Positions 42,648-51,983 of a stretch of 56,775 nucleotides of DNA are shown here, piece by piece. How positions within the stretch are numbered: position 1 is the first letter of the stretch; each line of letters begins with the position of its first letter. A program made the translations under genes and the position numbers. Source of the DNA: Corynebacterium sp. MSK297 (GTDB lineage: Bacteria; Actinomycetota; Actinomycetes; Mycobacteriales; Mycobacteriaceae); assembly GCF_030232885.1 (NCBI RefSeq), contig NZ_JASPGD010000011.1, positions 1-56,775 of the forward strand. The letters run 5' to 3'. The notes below the pieces were generated by a model that saw only the letters and a list, made by a program, of their open reading frames with translations, was not told where the DNA came from and ran no database searches.

Positions 42648-44279
42648 ATGCCCGATATTTTCCTCGATAGTATTTCCTTTTCATTCGGCTCCCGCCTCAT
42701 TCTCGATCGTGTGAGCTTGCACGTGTCAAACGGTGAACGTGCCTTTGTGATTGGCCCAAACGGGGTCGGCAAGTCCACTCTGTTAAGAATCCTCACCGGC
42801 GATCTGACGCCTGATACGGGCCGAATTGTTCCTGGCCCTGTTCCTCAGCACGTTCCCGACCCAGAGCGTTTCGACGGCAGTGTTGCGCAATTCCTTGACT
42901 CGGTGCTCAAACCGTTTAATGAACTACTCACGCGCTTCCACCAAGCCACAGAAGCCATGGCAGCAGGAGACACTCATCGAGCACTGGAGTTTGACCAACT
43001 CCTTGCCCGATTGAATGCCCTTGATGTGTGGTCGTTGGATGCACGGGTGAATGAAACACTCGCAGGACTGGGACTCGTAGATTTCATAGGGGCAGGAAAA
43101 AATCGAATGATGCATGCGCTATCGCCAGGTCAGCGTGCACGGCTGAAACTGGCCGCCCTGCTGATGGTGCGACCCGAGGTGTTGGTCCTAGACGAACCGA
43201 CCAATCATCTCGATCGTGAAGCAGCCGATTTCCTTTCGCGTGTAGTCGCGAACTGGGGCGGCCCAGTGCTTGCGACTAGTCACGACAGGTCTTTTATCGA
43301 AAGCACCGCCACCGTCATTTACGACATGGACATCACAGTGTGGAAAGAACTCGCCAGGGCTGATGGTGAGACCATTGTGGGCGTGTACCGCAACGCAGGC
43401 AACTACACGGACTACCTAACGGCGAAGACGATTGCCCGGGCAAAACACCAGCAGATTCACTCCGCGCAGCAGGCGGAAAAACGTGATCTACACGAACACC
43501 GCCGCGAGAGTATGAAGATCGCCCGTGGTGGGGTTCGGGTGGAAACCGCAGCTCGCAAGGAGAAGAAGTTCTTCACCGATCGCGCAGCAGCCACATCTGT
43601 AAAACGAACGCGTAATGACGATGTCCGTCTGGAGCGCCTTTCCCAGCGAGAAGTGCGAAAACCCCGCCACTATGGCCTGACGTTTCCCTCGTACAAATCT
43701 GACCCCGGATCTGGTCTGGCCGTCTCACTCAGAGATGCAGCAGTAGCAGGTCGGCTTGCGCCGGTCACGTTCGATTTAGGACGAGGAGAACATCTCCTCG
43801 TGACGGGAGCAAACGGGGCAGGTAAATCAACCCTGCTGAACTGGATCGCCACAGGTAGCGCACCTACAGGGACTGTGAAGAGTGGCACCATGACCCGTGA
43901 TGAGCCAGTAGGTGTGGTACCACAGACACTCCCCGACGCTTCATCGGCAGGATTTGGCACGGAAAGGGGGCAAAGTGGCATTGGTGAGGCAGGGAAAGGG
44001 ATCTTGCATCCGTCGATGTGGAGCATTCCCGTTGCGGACTTGTCTGCAGGGAATCAACGCCGGGCCCAATTTGCAGTTGCACTCGCCACAAACCCGGCCG
44101 TGTTGATCATTGATGAACCAACCAACTACCTTGATCTGGAAACGATGGACGCACTCGAGGACGCGCTACGGGACTGGCGAGGGCCCCTCATCATCGCCAG
44201 CCATGACCGCTGGCTGATTGAGCACTGGCACGGACGCCATCTTCACCTCGATCCTATGCGCCAGTCAGCATCTACATGA
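42648..44279 (+). CDS. ABC-F family ATPase, possible ribosomal protection
   Basis: 543 residues with two ABC cores and no membrane domain. Walker A GPNGVGKST and TGANGAGKST, signatures LSPGQRARLKLAAL and LSAGNQRRAQFAVALA, Walker B VLVLDEPTNHLDREA and VLIIDEPTNYLDLET. The linker between them (residues about 220-340) is long and basic, as in antibiotic-resistance ABC-F proteins that eject drugs from the ribosome; housekeeping EttA-type proteins are also possible. The start at 42648 has GGAG in front. Codon use resembles transferred genes of the island. Confidence 0.75.
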   Translation: MPDIFLDSISFSFGSRLILDRVSLHVSNGERAFVIGPNGVGKSTLLRILTGDLTPDTGRIVPGPVPQHVPDPERFDGSVAQFLDSVLKPFNELLTRFHQATEAMAAGDTHRALEFDQLLARLNALDVWSLDARVNETLAGLGLVDFIGAGKNRMMHALSPGQRARLKLAALLMVRPEVLVLDEPTNHLDREAADFLSRVVANWGGPVLATSHDRSFIESTATVIYDMDITVWKELARADGETIVGVYRNAGNYTDYLTAKTIARAKHQQIHSAQQAEKRDLHEHRRESMKIARGGVRVETAARKEKKFFTDRAAATSVKRTRNDDVRLERLSQREVRKPRHYGLTFPSYKSDPGSGLAVSLRDAAVAGRLAPVTFDLGRGEHLLVTGANGAGKSTLLNWIATGSAPTGTVKSGTMTRDEPVGVVPQTLPDASSAGFGTERGQSGIGEAGKGILHPSMWSIPVADLSAGNQRRAQFAVALATNPAVLIIDEPTNYLDLETMDALEDALRDWRGPLIIASHDRWLIEHWHGRHLHLDPMRQSAST

Positions 44280-44452
44280 GACTTGGGAGTCGTGGTGATG
44301 AGGTACGCATACACATTAGTAATGTGCGTCTTCGGACCCAAATGCCCTCGAGCTGGTACACACCGACGGCGTGATGGTCGAGTTCGGTTCCCGTGCCACT
44401 GGAGCCCAACCCACAGAAAGCCGTTGCCATGAGCGTTTTTGGTCGGATACAC

Positions 44453-45295
44453 CTAATTCGAAGTAGCTAGGGCAACGATTCCGGTTACGAGGAAAGCCCC
44501 GTAGAACGGCCAGATCGCCCAGGCTGTCATCACCGAGCAATGCTCGAAGAAGGAGTTCTTGCGGGTATCTCCTGAGTTCTTGTAATTAAGTGAGTACGGT
44601 GGAACATCACCAGTCGCTATCCGCTCATAGAGATCGCGGTACTTCCGCTCGGTTCGCAGGTATCCAACGTCAAGCATGCCGAATACCACTGTCGCAACAA
44701 TGCCGAGAACTGCCACAGATATGGATGATTGTGTGAACGCATACCCGTAAGTTGCGGTCACAACTGGAAGGAACCAGCTCTTCGTGTTTGATGAGGACTG
44801 AGCCATGCGTGTGATGATGTCCTGAGCAAAGGATAGATGCTGTCTCTTGTCCTCTGCGTCAACTGTAGGACCTGGTAGCACTGTGCTCGCGCGGAGCTTG
44901 GACAGTACACGATCCTTGTCCTCGTCTGAGTAATGCGACGCCGGTGGCCAAATCTCACCGATTATGTCATCTTTCCATCGTGGTAGGACGTGTACGTGGA
45001 CGTGCGGCACGCTTTGGCTGGCGGCCTCGCCGTTGGACTGGATGATATTGATACCATCCGGCTGACATGTTTCCTGAAGACTTTTGGCCATTGCCTGCGC
45101 CGCGCTCATCACACGGGATACCTCGTCGGTAGTCAGTTCCGAGAAATGCTCGACGTGACGGAGTGGGGTCACCATGCAATGGCCCAGCGCGGCTGGTTCG
45201 GTTGGGAAGAACACAACCACCGAATCGTCACGGGCAACCTCGCGTACAGCAGCGTCTTCCCCCTGAACGATCGAGCAAAAAGGACAGAGGTTCAC
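44453..45295 (-). CDS. HIT-domain protein with membrane helices, candidate effector
   Basis: 280 residues from the GTG at 45295, which overlaps the TIR-gene stop as GTGA; a longer TTG reading to 45328 is less likely. Residues 1-115 form a HIT nucleotide hydrolase/transferase domain: CPFCSIVQGED, TPLRHVEHFSEL and the histidine triad HVHVHVLPRW. Then come a polar linker and about three hydrophobic segments (WFLPVVTATYGYAF; ISVAVLGIVATVVFGMLDVG; AWAIWPFYGAFLVTGIVALA), with the basic strip YLRTERKYRDLYERI between, as in small two-helix pore-forming effectors. A HIT domain joined to membrane helices beside a TIR gene suggests it binds or cleaves a nucleotide signal and opens the membrane; function is inferred. 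Confidence 0.6.
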   Translation of the reverse strand: MNLCPFCSIVQGEDAAVREVARDDSVVVFFPTEPAALGHCMVTPLRHVEHFSELTTDEVSRVMSAAQAMAKSLQETCQPDGINIIQSNGEAASQSVPHVHVHVLPRWKDDIIGEIWPPASHYSDEDKDRVLSKLRASTVLPGPTVDAEDKRQHLSFAQDIITRMAQSSSNTKSWFLPVVTATYGYAFTQSSISVAVLGIVATVVFGMLDVGYLRTERKYRDLYERIATGDVPPYSLNYKNSGDTRKNSFFEHCSVMTAWAIWPFYGAFLVTGIVALATSN

Positions 45296-45786
45296 CGGCC
45301 CCGCCTTACTCGTCCTTGAGAACTCCAAGAGCGAACACTATCCGCAAGCTTTCGGTAGGTTGCCTTCGAATCGATATCTCCAAACCGGTCGTTTACTGTG
45401 GGATCGAAAATCGGGAGTCCTGGGTTACTCCCCTCATAGCCAGATATTTGTGTGAATGGGTCAGAGCCGATGGTGTCGACTTTTCCCATGGAAGAAAGCC
45501 CATGAATGCGGATCCCGAGCAGCGGTTTCTTGGCATCCCAGGCCTTTTGGACTTCGTACTGCACCCAAGGCCGCAATGCGGTCTCCCGTCCTATGAGGAC
45601 AATGACAGCAGTTTTGTACTTCATCTGCTCGTCAATCCAGTTAGCGATTGCTGAGCGACCACCCGCTCGAACTGATTCCCAATCTTGGGAATTGAGAATC
45701 CGCTGTCCTTCAATGAGCCCCATCTGTCTGATGAGCTGCACTCGGTTGGCGTCACGTTCGTAATGGAAACTGTAGAAAACGGCCAT
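45292..45786 (-). CDS. TIR-like protein (DUF1863/ThsB type)
   Basis: 164 residues. The TIR-like DUF1863 fold is recognisable: VFYSFHYERDANRVQLIRQM, then DWESVRAGGRSAIANWIDEQ and the strand VIVLIGRETALRPWVQYEVQ, with the Glu in YEVQKAW where TIR NADases have their catalytic acid. It shares this family with Thoeris ThsB, which makes a cyclic ADP-ribose signal. The last 45 residues are extended and basic (SWSSQGRVRRGR). It starts 27 bp after res, and its stop overlaps the HIT gene start, so the restriction system and the pair are one transcript. Confidence 0.65.
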   Translation of the reverse strand: MAVFYSFHYERDANRVQLIRQMGLIEGQRILNSQDWESVRAGGRSAIANWIDEQMKYKTAVIVLIGRETALRPWVQYEVQKAWDAKKPLLGIRIHGLSSMGKVDTIGSDPFTQISGYEGSNPGLPIFDPTVNDRFGDIDSKATYRKLADSVRSWSSQGRVRRGR

Positions 45787-45813
45787 TTCATTGCTACCTT
45801 TCCTTTGGTCTTA

Positions 45814-48780
45814 TTACACTACGACTTTTTTGATCATGGTGACGATGTCGTCGCGTTTGAGTTGCGGGGCGAAGTGGACGGAGATGTTCTCATCACTGAT
45901 CGACTCGAAGAACTTCCGAGCAGCCTTGATGCGTAGTTCCTCGGTTCCTCGCAAGTCAGCCTTGGAATCGACGTCTTTGGTTTCAACGATGAAGTTCAGC
46001 GACATTTTGCCGTCAGTGGTTTTGAGCACGTACATGAAGTCCGGGCTGGTCGTCCCACCAAAATAAACCGGCACTTGGATTGATCGGCGTGGGATCTTGC
46101 CATAGACAACGACCTCGTCGAGAACAGAGTCACGCATCGTGGTCTGTTCCTTCGGGGAGTCGTAAACGAACGCGTCGTAAAGGAACTTCTCTGGCACCTC
46201 GGAGGTGGTGTCACGGTAAACACCGACGTTTCCTTGCGCAATCGTCTTCAGCGGTTCACCGTCAGGGTCGGTCAGCGCAGTGGCGCCCATTGGCCCGTCG
46301 ATACGGGTGTAGGAGAACCGTTTGACATATTCGCGCTGCATCCAGCCATTGAACTGCGCAACAAACTCACCCAGTGTGGCCTTGTTGAAGAAATCTCTGG
46401 GAAGCTTTTTCTTCGCGTTGCGTCGCACCAAGCCCGCGTGAATCTCACTGATGGGTAGATAAGTTTGGGTGTAGGCCAGCTTCAGCCACTGCCCATAGGG
46501 CATCGACCCGTCAACGGCGTAGGTTTCCTTCGTCGACGAGATGGTCGTCAGCACCCCGTCTTCGCCGGTCGTGACCAGGTCTTGGGTGAACCTACCAGTT
46601 TGTGCCTTGTAGATGCCCTCGTCCAGAATCTCGTCGATGCAGGTACTGATTTCGGCAGGTGTGAGGTCGTCGAGTCTGAGGTAGTACTTGGCGTTGACCG
46701 CTTCCCACAGTTGCTTGAGTTCGGAGTAGCGATTCTTGCGGATTCCGACTCGGGCTTTCTTTTTGTCGGTGACAACTTTGCCGGGTTTGAGCTTGCCTTC
46801 TGCGAATTGCGGATAAAGCTCAAAGAGCTCCTCGGCCTTGCCTTCGATTAGGTTCTTTTCGCTATCGACCAGGCCTTTTTGGAGTAGTTCAATGAACAGC
46901 TCGGTTTCGTCCTTGCCCAGTTTGGCTGCCACACGCGGCAGCAGTTCCTTAACCGAGGGGGCCTGGCCACCGGTGTCTGCGTTGATTTCATGCACAAGAC
47001 TGTTGGCGAATGATTCCTCGGTGTAATCGATGAGGTAGGTCAGCCGGAAGTCCTCATCAGCTAGTCGACTGCCGCTGACATCAACGGGAAGGCGTAGCCC
47101 GCGCCCGACCTCTTGGAGTTTCGAGATTTCCGATCCCGACGAGCGTAGTTTCACGATTTGGAAGACATTGGGGTTATCCCAGCCCTCACGCAGCGTCCAC
47201 TTCGAGAACACGAACCTCATCGTGTTCGACGACCCATCCGCTTTCGTGAATGCCAGCATCGATTGCTTATCGCGCAGAATCAGGTCCACCTCGGCCTGGA
47301 TTGCCTCATCGGTGGACGCATTATCAGCAGAGAAGTAACCACCGTTTGTTGCCGACACATCGGCCAGCGAATCCTTCAAGTATGCGACGTAGTCTTTGGC
47401 TATCTGTGAGGTCTTGTCCTCGTGTTCGGCGATGACCTCTTTGAGCTTGGCAGCCAGCAGTTCCTCGAACCTGCGGCGTAAGTGGCCTGGACCGTCCTCA
47501 CCACGGTAGGACTCGATCGAGTCAATAAAAAACAGAGTCAAGGTTTTCACGCGGGTAGCGCGCCGGAAGTTTTCCCACTCCGTCTCGAAGTGATTATCCA
47601 GCGCACGGGCAATCATTAGTTCTTGATAGGTCTGGGAATACACTCCCGCAACCACGGTGTCGCCCTTACCCAGGATCTGACCATTAGACAGCGTCACCCC
47701 AGACTTGATCGTCGGGTTCTCTGTCTTGCCCACAGCCTCGATCGTGATGCCTGCGAATGCTCCATCCGCCCCAGCCAACGAGCCGCCCAACCCTACGGTC
47801 AATGTCTTGGAGGTACCGAGGTTGGTGAACGTGGCCTGTTTCGGCTTGCGAGCCGACAAGCTTGTCAACTTCAGCCTCGTGGAGTCTTGCCCATCGTCCT
47901 CCGGGTACTGCACAGCCACGCCCTTAACGAGCTGTTCGTTGAACGCCTCGACCGCGCCAAGATTGAACACCAAATTGTTGTAATCGATCTGGCCGGTCTT
48001 ATCGTTCTTCGGGAAAGTCGCACCGAACCTGACCACAGCTTGGGGTTGGATCTGGTCAATGATCGTTTGGTAAGCCTTGTTCTCACGGCGGAACCGATGC
48101 GGCTCATCAATAATCACCACCGGCCGAGTCGCCGCCAATGCCTCATACGGCTGGCTCGACATACCCAACACTGTTTGATCATAGATAGCACCCATCGTCG
48201 CTGCCGAACGCAACATGCCATCAGTCATCAACAACGCATGCACACGGCCCTTGGTTAGCCGGGATGCCGACACGAAATTCGCGACCGCGCTAGGGAAGAA
48301 CTTCCGTCCCTTGGAACGCTTCTGTGGATCAAGAACATCCAGCTCCAGCTTGATGCTGCCACGATAATTATCGTCGAAATAGTTACGCGCATACTCGGAC
48401 GTGATGAATGACCTGGTCCCCAACTTGATCGCTGTCGACGGCACCACAACGATGAACTTGGTAAATCCATAGAGCCTGTTGAGTTCGTACATCATCTGCG
48501 TGTAGACCAACGTCTTACCCGTGCCGGTCTCCATCTTCACGTCGATACCGAGCACACCATCATCCACCCGGCCCCGCCAAGCACGTGGGATAGCAGGTAC
48601 ACCCTCGACCGCGCCGTTCTGCAACTCAGAAATGTTATGAGCCAGCTGCGAATCAGCAAGATTGAAGGTCGGATTGGCCTCCATCAACCCGCCAGAATCG
48701 AAATCCAGGCCATGAAAAACGCGGGTAATCGCCGTCAGCGCCCGCTGTTGGTGCTCAAGGGTCTGTAGCCTCATCTGCAT
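45814..48780 (-). CDS. res: Type III restriction endonuclease subunit Res
   Basis: ATP-dependent helicase/translocase with a nuclease domain; cuts DNA between two unmethylated head-to-head sites with Mod. 988 residues from the ATG at 48780, 4 bp after the mod stop. SF2 motifs: Walker A DVKMETGTGKTLVYTQM, DEAD-type VIIDEPHRFRREN and motif VI LQEVGRGLRLP. The C-terminal PD-(D/E)xK nuclease shows SLNFIVETKDVDSKADLRG with E-x-K. Full-length. Confidence 0.9.
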   Translation of the reverse strand: MQMRLQTLEHQQRALTAITRVFHGLDFDSGGLMEANPTFNLADSQLAHNISELQNGAVEGVPAIPRAWRGRVDDGVLGIDVKMETGTGKTLVYTQMMYELNRLYGFTKFIVVVPSTAIKLGTRSFITSEYARNYFDDNYRGSIKLELDVLDPQKRSKGRKFFPSAVANFVSASRLTKGRVHALLMTDGMLRSAATMGAIYDQTVLGMSSQPYEALAATRPVVIIDEPHRFRRENKAYQTIIDQIQPQAVVRFGATFPKNDKTGQIDYNNLVFNLGAVEAFNEQLVKGVAVQYPEDDGQDSTRLKLTSLSARKPKQATFTNLGTSKTLTVGLGGSLAGADGAFAGITIEAVGKTENPTIKSGVTLSNGQILGKGDTVVAGVYSQTYQELMIARALDNHFETEWENFRRATRVKTLTLFFIDSIESYRGEDGPGHLRRRFEELLAAKLKEVIAEHEDKTSQIAKDYVAYLKDSLADVSATNGGYFSADNASTDEAIQAEVDLILRDKQSMLAFTKADGSSNTMRFVFSKWTLREGWDNPNVFQIVKLRSSGSEISKLQEVGRGLRLPVDVSGSRLADEDFRLTYLIDYTEESFANSLVHEINADTGGQAPSVKELLPRVAAKLGKDETELFIELLQKGLVDSEKNLIEGKAEELFELYPQFAEGKLKPGKVVTDKKKARVGIRKNRYSELKQLWEAVNAKYYLRLDDLTPAEISTCIDEILDEGIYKAQTGRFTQDLVTTGEDGVLTTISSTKETYAVDGSMPYGQWLKLAYTQTYLPISEIHAGLVRRNAKKKLPRDFFNKATLGEFVAQFNGWMQREYVKRFSYTRIDGPMGATALTDPDGEPLKTIAQGNVGVYRDTTSEVPEKFLYDAFVYDSPKEQTTMRDSVLDEVVVYGKIPRRSIQVPVYFGGTTSPDFMYVLKTTDGKMSLNFIVETKDVDSKADLRGTEELRIKAARKFFESISDENISVHFAPQLKRDDIVTMIKKVVV

Positions 48781-48784
48781 CGCC

Positions 48785-50738
48785 CTACAGCCTCTCAATC
48801 ACAGACACAGTGCGACCAGATTTCAGCACCGAGAGATTCTTCTTCAACTCATGCATCACACCAAACGTAACCGAGTACCCGAACACCACAACACGAGAAA
48901 CCGCAAGATCCCCGTTCTCAAGCAAGCAAACAAGCTCCACCACGTCATCACTCGTCAAACCCGGCGAGATGATATAAGCAGAATCTCCGCACACATCCAG
49001 CTCATAGCCAGCCAAGGTAACCTGTTGCGCGCCAGTGACCAGCCCATGTCCGTCTTCAACTAGCCACGTCGCCAGCACCGTGTCATGCCCAGGCGTACCG
49101 TTCAGGTCGAACTTTGAGACATAATCCCCAGCTAGCAACGTACCGTCCTGCTTCGGATCAAACGTCAGCAGATCATCAAGAATCTGCCCAGACGGCTCGT
49201 TCAGCCTGTAAAGCTTGAAACCGTAATCAATATCCGCGCCAGTTTCTTCCTTGATCTTTGCAGTTGCGCGTTTGATTCGTTCGCGGCCAATCTCGTCAAT
49301 AGTGTGGTAACCAGCGCGGAAAGCAGGCTTGTCATGCTCGATCTTCTCGGGCAATTGAACAATGATGAATTTCCGGTGGCCACCATCCTCAGCATTGAGT
49401 TGTATTACTGCGTCGGCCGTCGTAGCAGATCCAGAGAAGAAATCTAAGACAAGTGAGGATTTGCCAGTGGCCATACGCAGAACTCGTTCAATGAGTGCAG
49501 GTGGCTTGGGCGCTTGAAACAACTTGTCTCGAGAGTCAAACAGATCATCGAAGTCTTGTTGTCCTTCTTCGGTGCGCATCTCTGACTCGGTCCACAGCGA
49601 TTTCACCTGCTTCCTGACCGCTTCATCGCCATCATGACCATACGCTTTACGATAAACCTTCCATTGGCCATTGACTTCCTTAGCAACTAGAAGGTTCAAA
49701 TCGCGGCGAGCGAGCTCCTTACTCCAGGTCCAACAACCTTCGAAACCATCTCCCCAAAGAGGAAGCACTTCAATTGTCGCTTCAGGGCTCTTCTCAAGTA
49801 GAACCTCCCCTGACGCTGTAACGAAGAATGGGTAATAGAGATTTGGCCTATTATGGCGTCCAAACTCACGGTGAGTGTTCCGTAACTCAAGCTCTCTGTA
49901 GGCTCTGCCGTCCTCATCTCTAAGGGGGTAATCTTTGGATATCTCTTTCGCTGTTTTAGGGATTGACACCGACCCTTTTGGCAAGACTGTGCGCGAATAT
50001 GCAAGAAGATACTCGTGATTGTTGGCGACATACATATCTTGGCTTCGCCCCTTGGGGTTTGTTAGTCGAATCAGCTGACTAACAAACCCTTGTTCACCGA
50101 AAACTTCATCGCAGAGGAGTTTTAGATTAGATTGCTCGTTGTCGTCGACGCTAATGAAGATAACGCCGTCGTCCGCGAGGAGTTCCTTTGCGAGTTGCAG
50201 GCGTGGGTACATGAAGGTGAGCCATGCTGAATGAGATGATTTTCCTTGGAGGTCAAGAACGCGTTCGGCTTCATCTTCGGTGAGCCCGACCTTTTCAACG
50301 AGTTGGGGGGGTGAAGCCGAAGTCGTCGTTGTAGATAAATCCGTCGGATCCCGTGTTGTAGGGCGGGTCGATGTAGATGCATTTGACTTTACCTGCGTAG
50401 GAGCCAAGCAGATGTTTGAGGGCATCGAGGTTGTCGCCGACTATGTAGAGGTTCTCGGAGTCCTTGTTTTCAGGTTTCGAGTTGTGCTCAAGGTCTGGCA
50501 CGACGACTGTTTCGGTCTTCATGGACGTGAGGTACTTCGCGTAGGATTTGCCGAGGAATTTCAGCTCGTATCCCTCGCGGGTGAAATCGACGTCTCCGTC
50601 TTGGAGTGCCTGTTGGAGTCGGTCAATCATGAAGTTGCCGTCGCCGTCGAAATACTCGGGCAGGGCAGCGCGAAGCCGTTCCATTTCGAAGTCGTTTGGC
50701 TTAACGGTTTCGTTGTGTTCGCTGGTGTTTCTGATCAT
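48785..50738 (-). pseudogene. mod: Type III DNA methyltransferase Mod, frame broken at a C7 run
   Basis: Beta-class adenine methyltransferase; motif IV IDPPYNTGSDGFIYNDDF (N-terminal) and motif I LVLDFFSGSATTADAV with VIFISVDDNEQSNLKLL. The start at 50738 has AAGGAG 8 bp upstream and translation stops shortly after GFTPPTR at 50292. The remaining 500 residues (QLVEKVGLTEDEAERVLDLQ onward) follow in another frame. Removing one C from the seven-C run at 50311-50305 joins them, giving a normal 650-residue Mod. It is therefore OFF as written: phase variation, a true mutation or a sequencing error. Confidence 0.85.
50305..50311 (-). repeat. C7 homopolymer causing the mod frameshift
   Basis: Seven C in the coding strand (G on the + strand). 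Six or nine C would restore the reading frame; seven gives a stop at TGA shortly after. Confidence 0.8.
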
Positions 50739-50817
50739 TTCGTTGGCTCCTTGATAGCTTCACAGATGCTCACTATATCAACCACTATTGCCATACATAT
50801 TCACGCAAGGACATTGA

Positions 50818-50946
50818 TTATGACGTTTCCGTCCCACCCATCTTGGCGATGATTGCATCAGACAGACCGGTCGCTACGCGCAAGACTTCTTTGATCATGC
50901 TTCGGTCGATCAGGAGTTTCCACATTGGCTTAAATCTAATGGTCAC
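50818..50946 (-). pseudogene. Truncated XRE-type regulator
   Basis: 42 codons from GTG read VTIRFKPMWKLLIDRSMIKE then VLRVATGLSDAIIAKMGG, which matches the N-terminal helix-turn-helix of small YozG-like regulators (usual form ISYKPLWKLLIDR...). It ends at a stop after TETS where the second half should be. Lies upstream of mod on the same strand; a remnant of an island regulator. Confidence 0.55.
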
Positions 50947-51397
50947 TTTGCATCTGTGGGGCAACCTCACTACCGATTGACGCTGTGGAATCGCGCGCAA
51001 ACGAGTTAAGCAAGCGGCTAGCCGCATGACATTTCGGAATTCGATGCACCATTATTCATTTGACAAGGCCTGGTCACTCCCACACGCCAGGCGGCGTTCA
51101 ACCAGATAATTGAGCGGGCCGTTGAATTAGGGGATATGCGACAAAAAGGGTGCAGATCTTTTGCAGTCGCCAGATTTTAGCAGGTAGTATCTGGTAACAA
51201 TCTTTCATTTTCGCCTGCCTAGTGGCATAAAATTAACGACCAACCTGGTAGCGGCCAGGGGTTATTTTGAATGTGTTTTGAGTGCTGGAAAATGACATAA
51301 ATTTAACTTAATTCCAGTTTACTAATACCGTACCAGTGCGGTAGAATGATTATTGTCAGACCGAAAGGCGCTACAACAACTAAATAGAAGAACTGAA
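50947..51397. other. Non-coding or decayed stretch
   Basis: About 450 bp with no intact gene. On the + strand a 32-codon frame (51080-51178, TRQAAFNQIIERAVELGDMR) reads like a fragment of a phage or regulatory protein. TACCG-N8-CGGTA is a weak inverted repeat at 51329-51346. Confidence 0.4.
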
Positions 51398-51475
51398 AAT
51401 GTCAGCTACACAGACATCATCGCGACAATCACACTGATCGTAATGATTTTGATCTGGCTCGACACTCGCAAGTAG
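51398..51475 (+). pseudogene. Remnant of a small membrane peptide
   Basis: The frame GTC-AGC-TAC reads SYTDIIATITLIVMILIWLD then TRK and stops at 51473. It resembles the hydrophobic peptides of the cassettes (compare LALDTREQW in copy 4) but has no in-frame start codon; the neighbouring ATG at 51399 is in another frame, suggesting a one-base change. No partner gene follows. Confidence 0.4.
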
Positions 51476-51499
51476 TGCCGAATAGCCACTAACAAAAGT

Positions 51500-51524
51500 C
51501 CCGGCCATAAATAGGATGGCCGGG
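51500..51524 (+). other. Hairpin upstream of copy 2
   Basis: A perfect 8-bp stem CCCGGCCA / TGGCCGGG with the nine-base loop TAAATAGGA, 32 bp before the copy 2 start. The loop ends in ATAGGA as does that of the hairpin at 51984. No T-run follows. Confidence 0.65.
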
Positions 51525-51556
51525 CACCCCTCACCATACAACACGAAAGGAAAATC

Positions 51557-51691
51557 ATGCGATTTACGCTCATCTCCACCGCTGCAGCCACCATCATGGC
51601 CTTGGCGGGTGCTAGCGCGTTATTCATTCCTGCTTTCCTTGCCGTCGGTATCGCCATCGACAGCAACGAAAGGAAAAAGCATGCAGCCTAA
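51557..51691 (+). CDS. Small membrane peptide, cassette copy 2
   Basis: 44 residues: MRFTLISTAAATIMALAGAS, a hydrophobic span of about 25 residues (ALFIPAFLAVGIAI) and the charged tail DSNERKKHAA. Strong AAAGGA site. The terminal HAA-stop (CATGCAGCCTAA) contains the ATG of the following gene, giving an 11-bp overlap. No toxin family can be named; the topology fits a holin-like or membrane-active peptide. Confidence 0.65.
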   Translation: MRFTLISTAAATIMALAGASALFIPAFLAVGIAIDSNERKKHAA

Positions 51692-51908
51692 GATCATTGA
51701 CGCAGACACGGGGAAAGAGCTTTGGCGCGCCGTAGAGTGCGCCAAACACTGCGACATCACCACTCGCACGTGGGCGAGTTACTACGCGAATGGGCGCACG
51801 CCCGACCCTGTGGCCATGCTCGATGGCCGTAGTGCATTGTGGTTTGCCGAGGATATTAAGCACTGGCACGCAAACCGGCCCGGCTCCCCGGCTCAGCTAC
51901 GCCGGTAG
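51681..51908 (+). CDS. DNA-binding-like small protein, cassette copy 2
   Basis: 75 residues beginning MQPKIIDADTGKELWRAVEC, then CDITTRTWASYYANGRTPDP and FAEDIKHWHANRPGSPAQLR. The middle has a helix-turn-helix look similar to AlpA/MerR-type excisionases: a short recognition helix with W, and HxW before RPGS. No close family is recognised. It is translationally coupled to the membrane peptide and is well kept, so probably functional; excision control or regulation of the cassette is inference. Confidence 0.65.
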   Translation: MQPKIIDADTGKELWRAVECAKHCDITTRTWASYYANGRTPDPVAMLDGRSALWFAEDIKHWHANRPGSPAQLRR

Positions 51909-51983
51909 CGTTATCCTCCAACCGTTTTCCAGTTATCAGCGATGCTTGGTTCGGAGCGACCCCCTGGCGACTATCGATAGAGA

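Noticed and set aside
44281..44452. A possible coding remnant (LELVHTDGVMVEFGSRATGA) after the ABC-F gene
   Set aside because: Short, no start and no family match; I could not tell it from chance.
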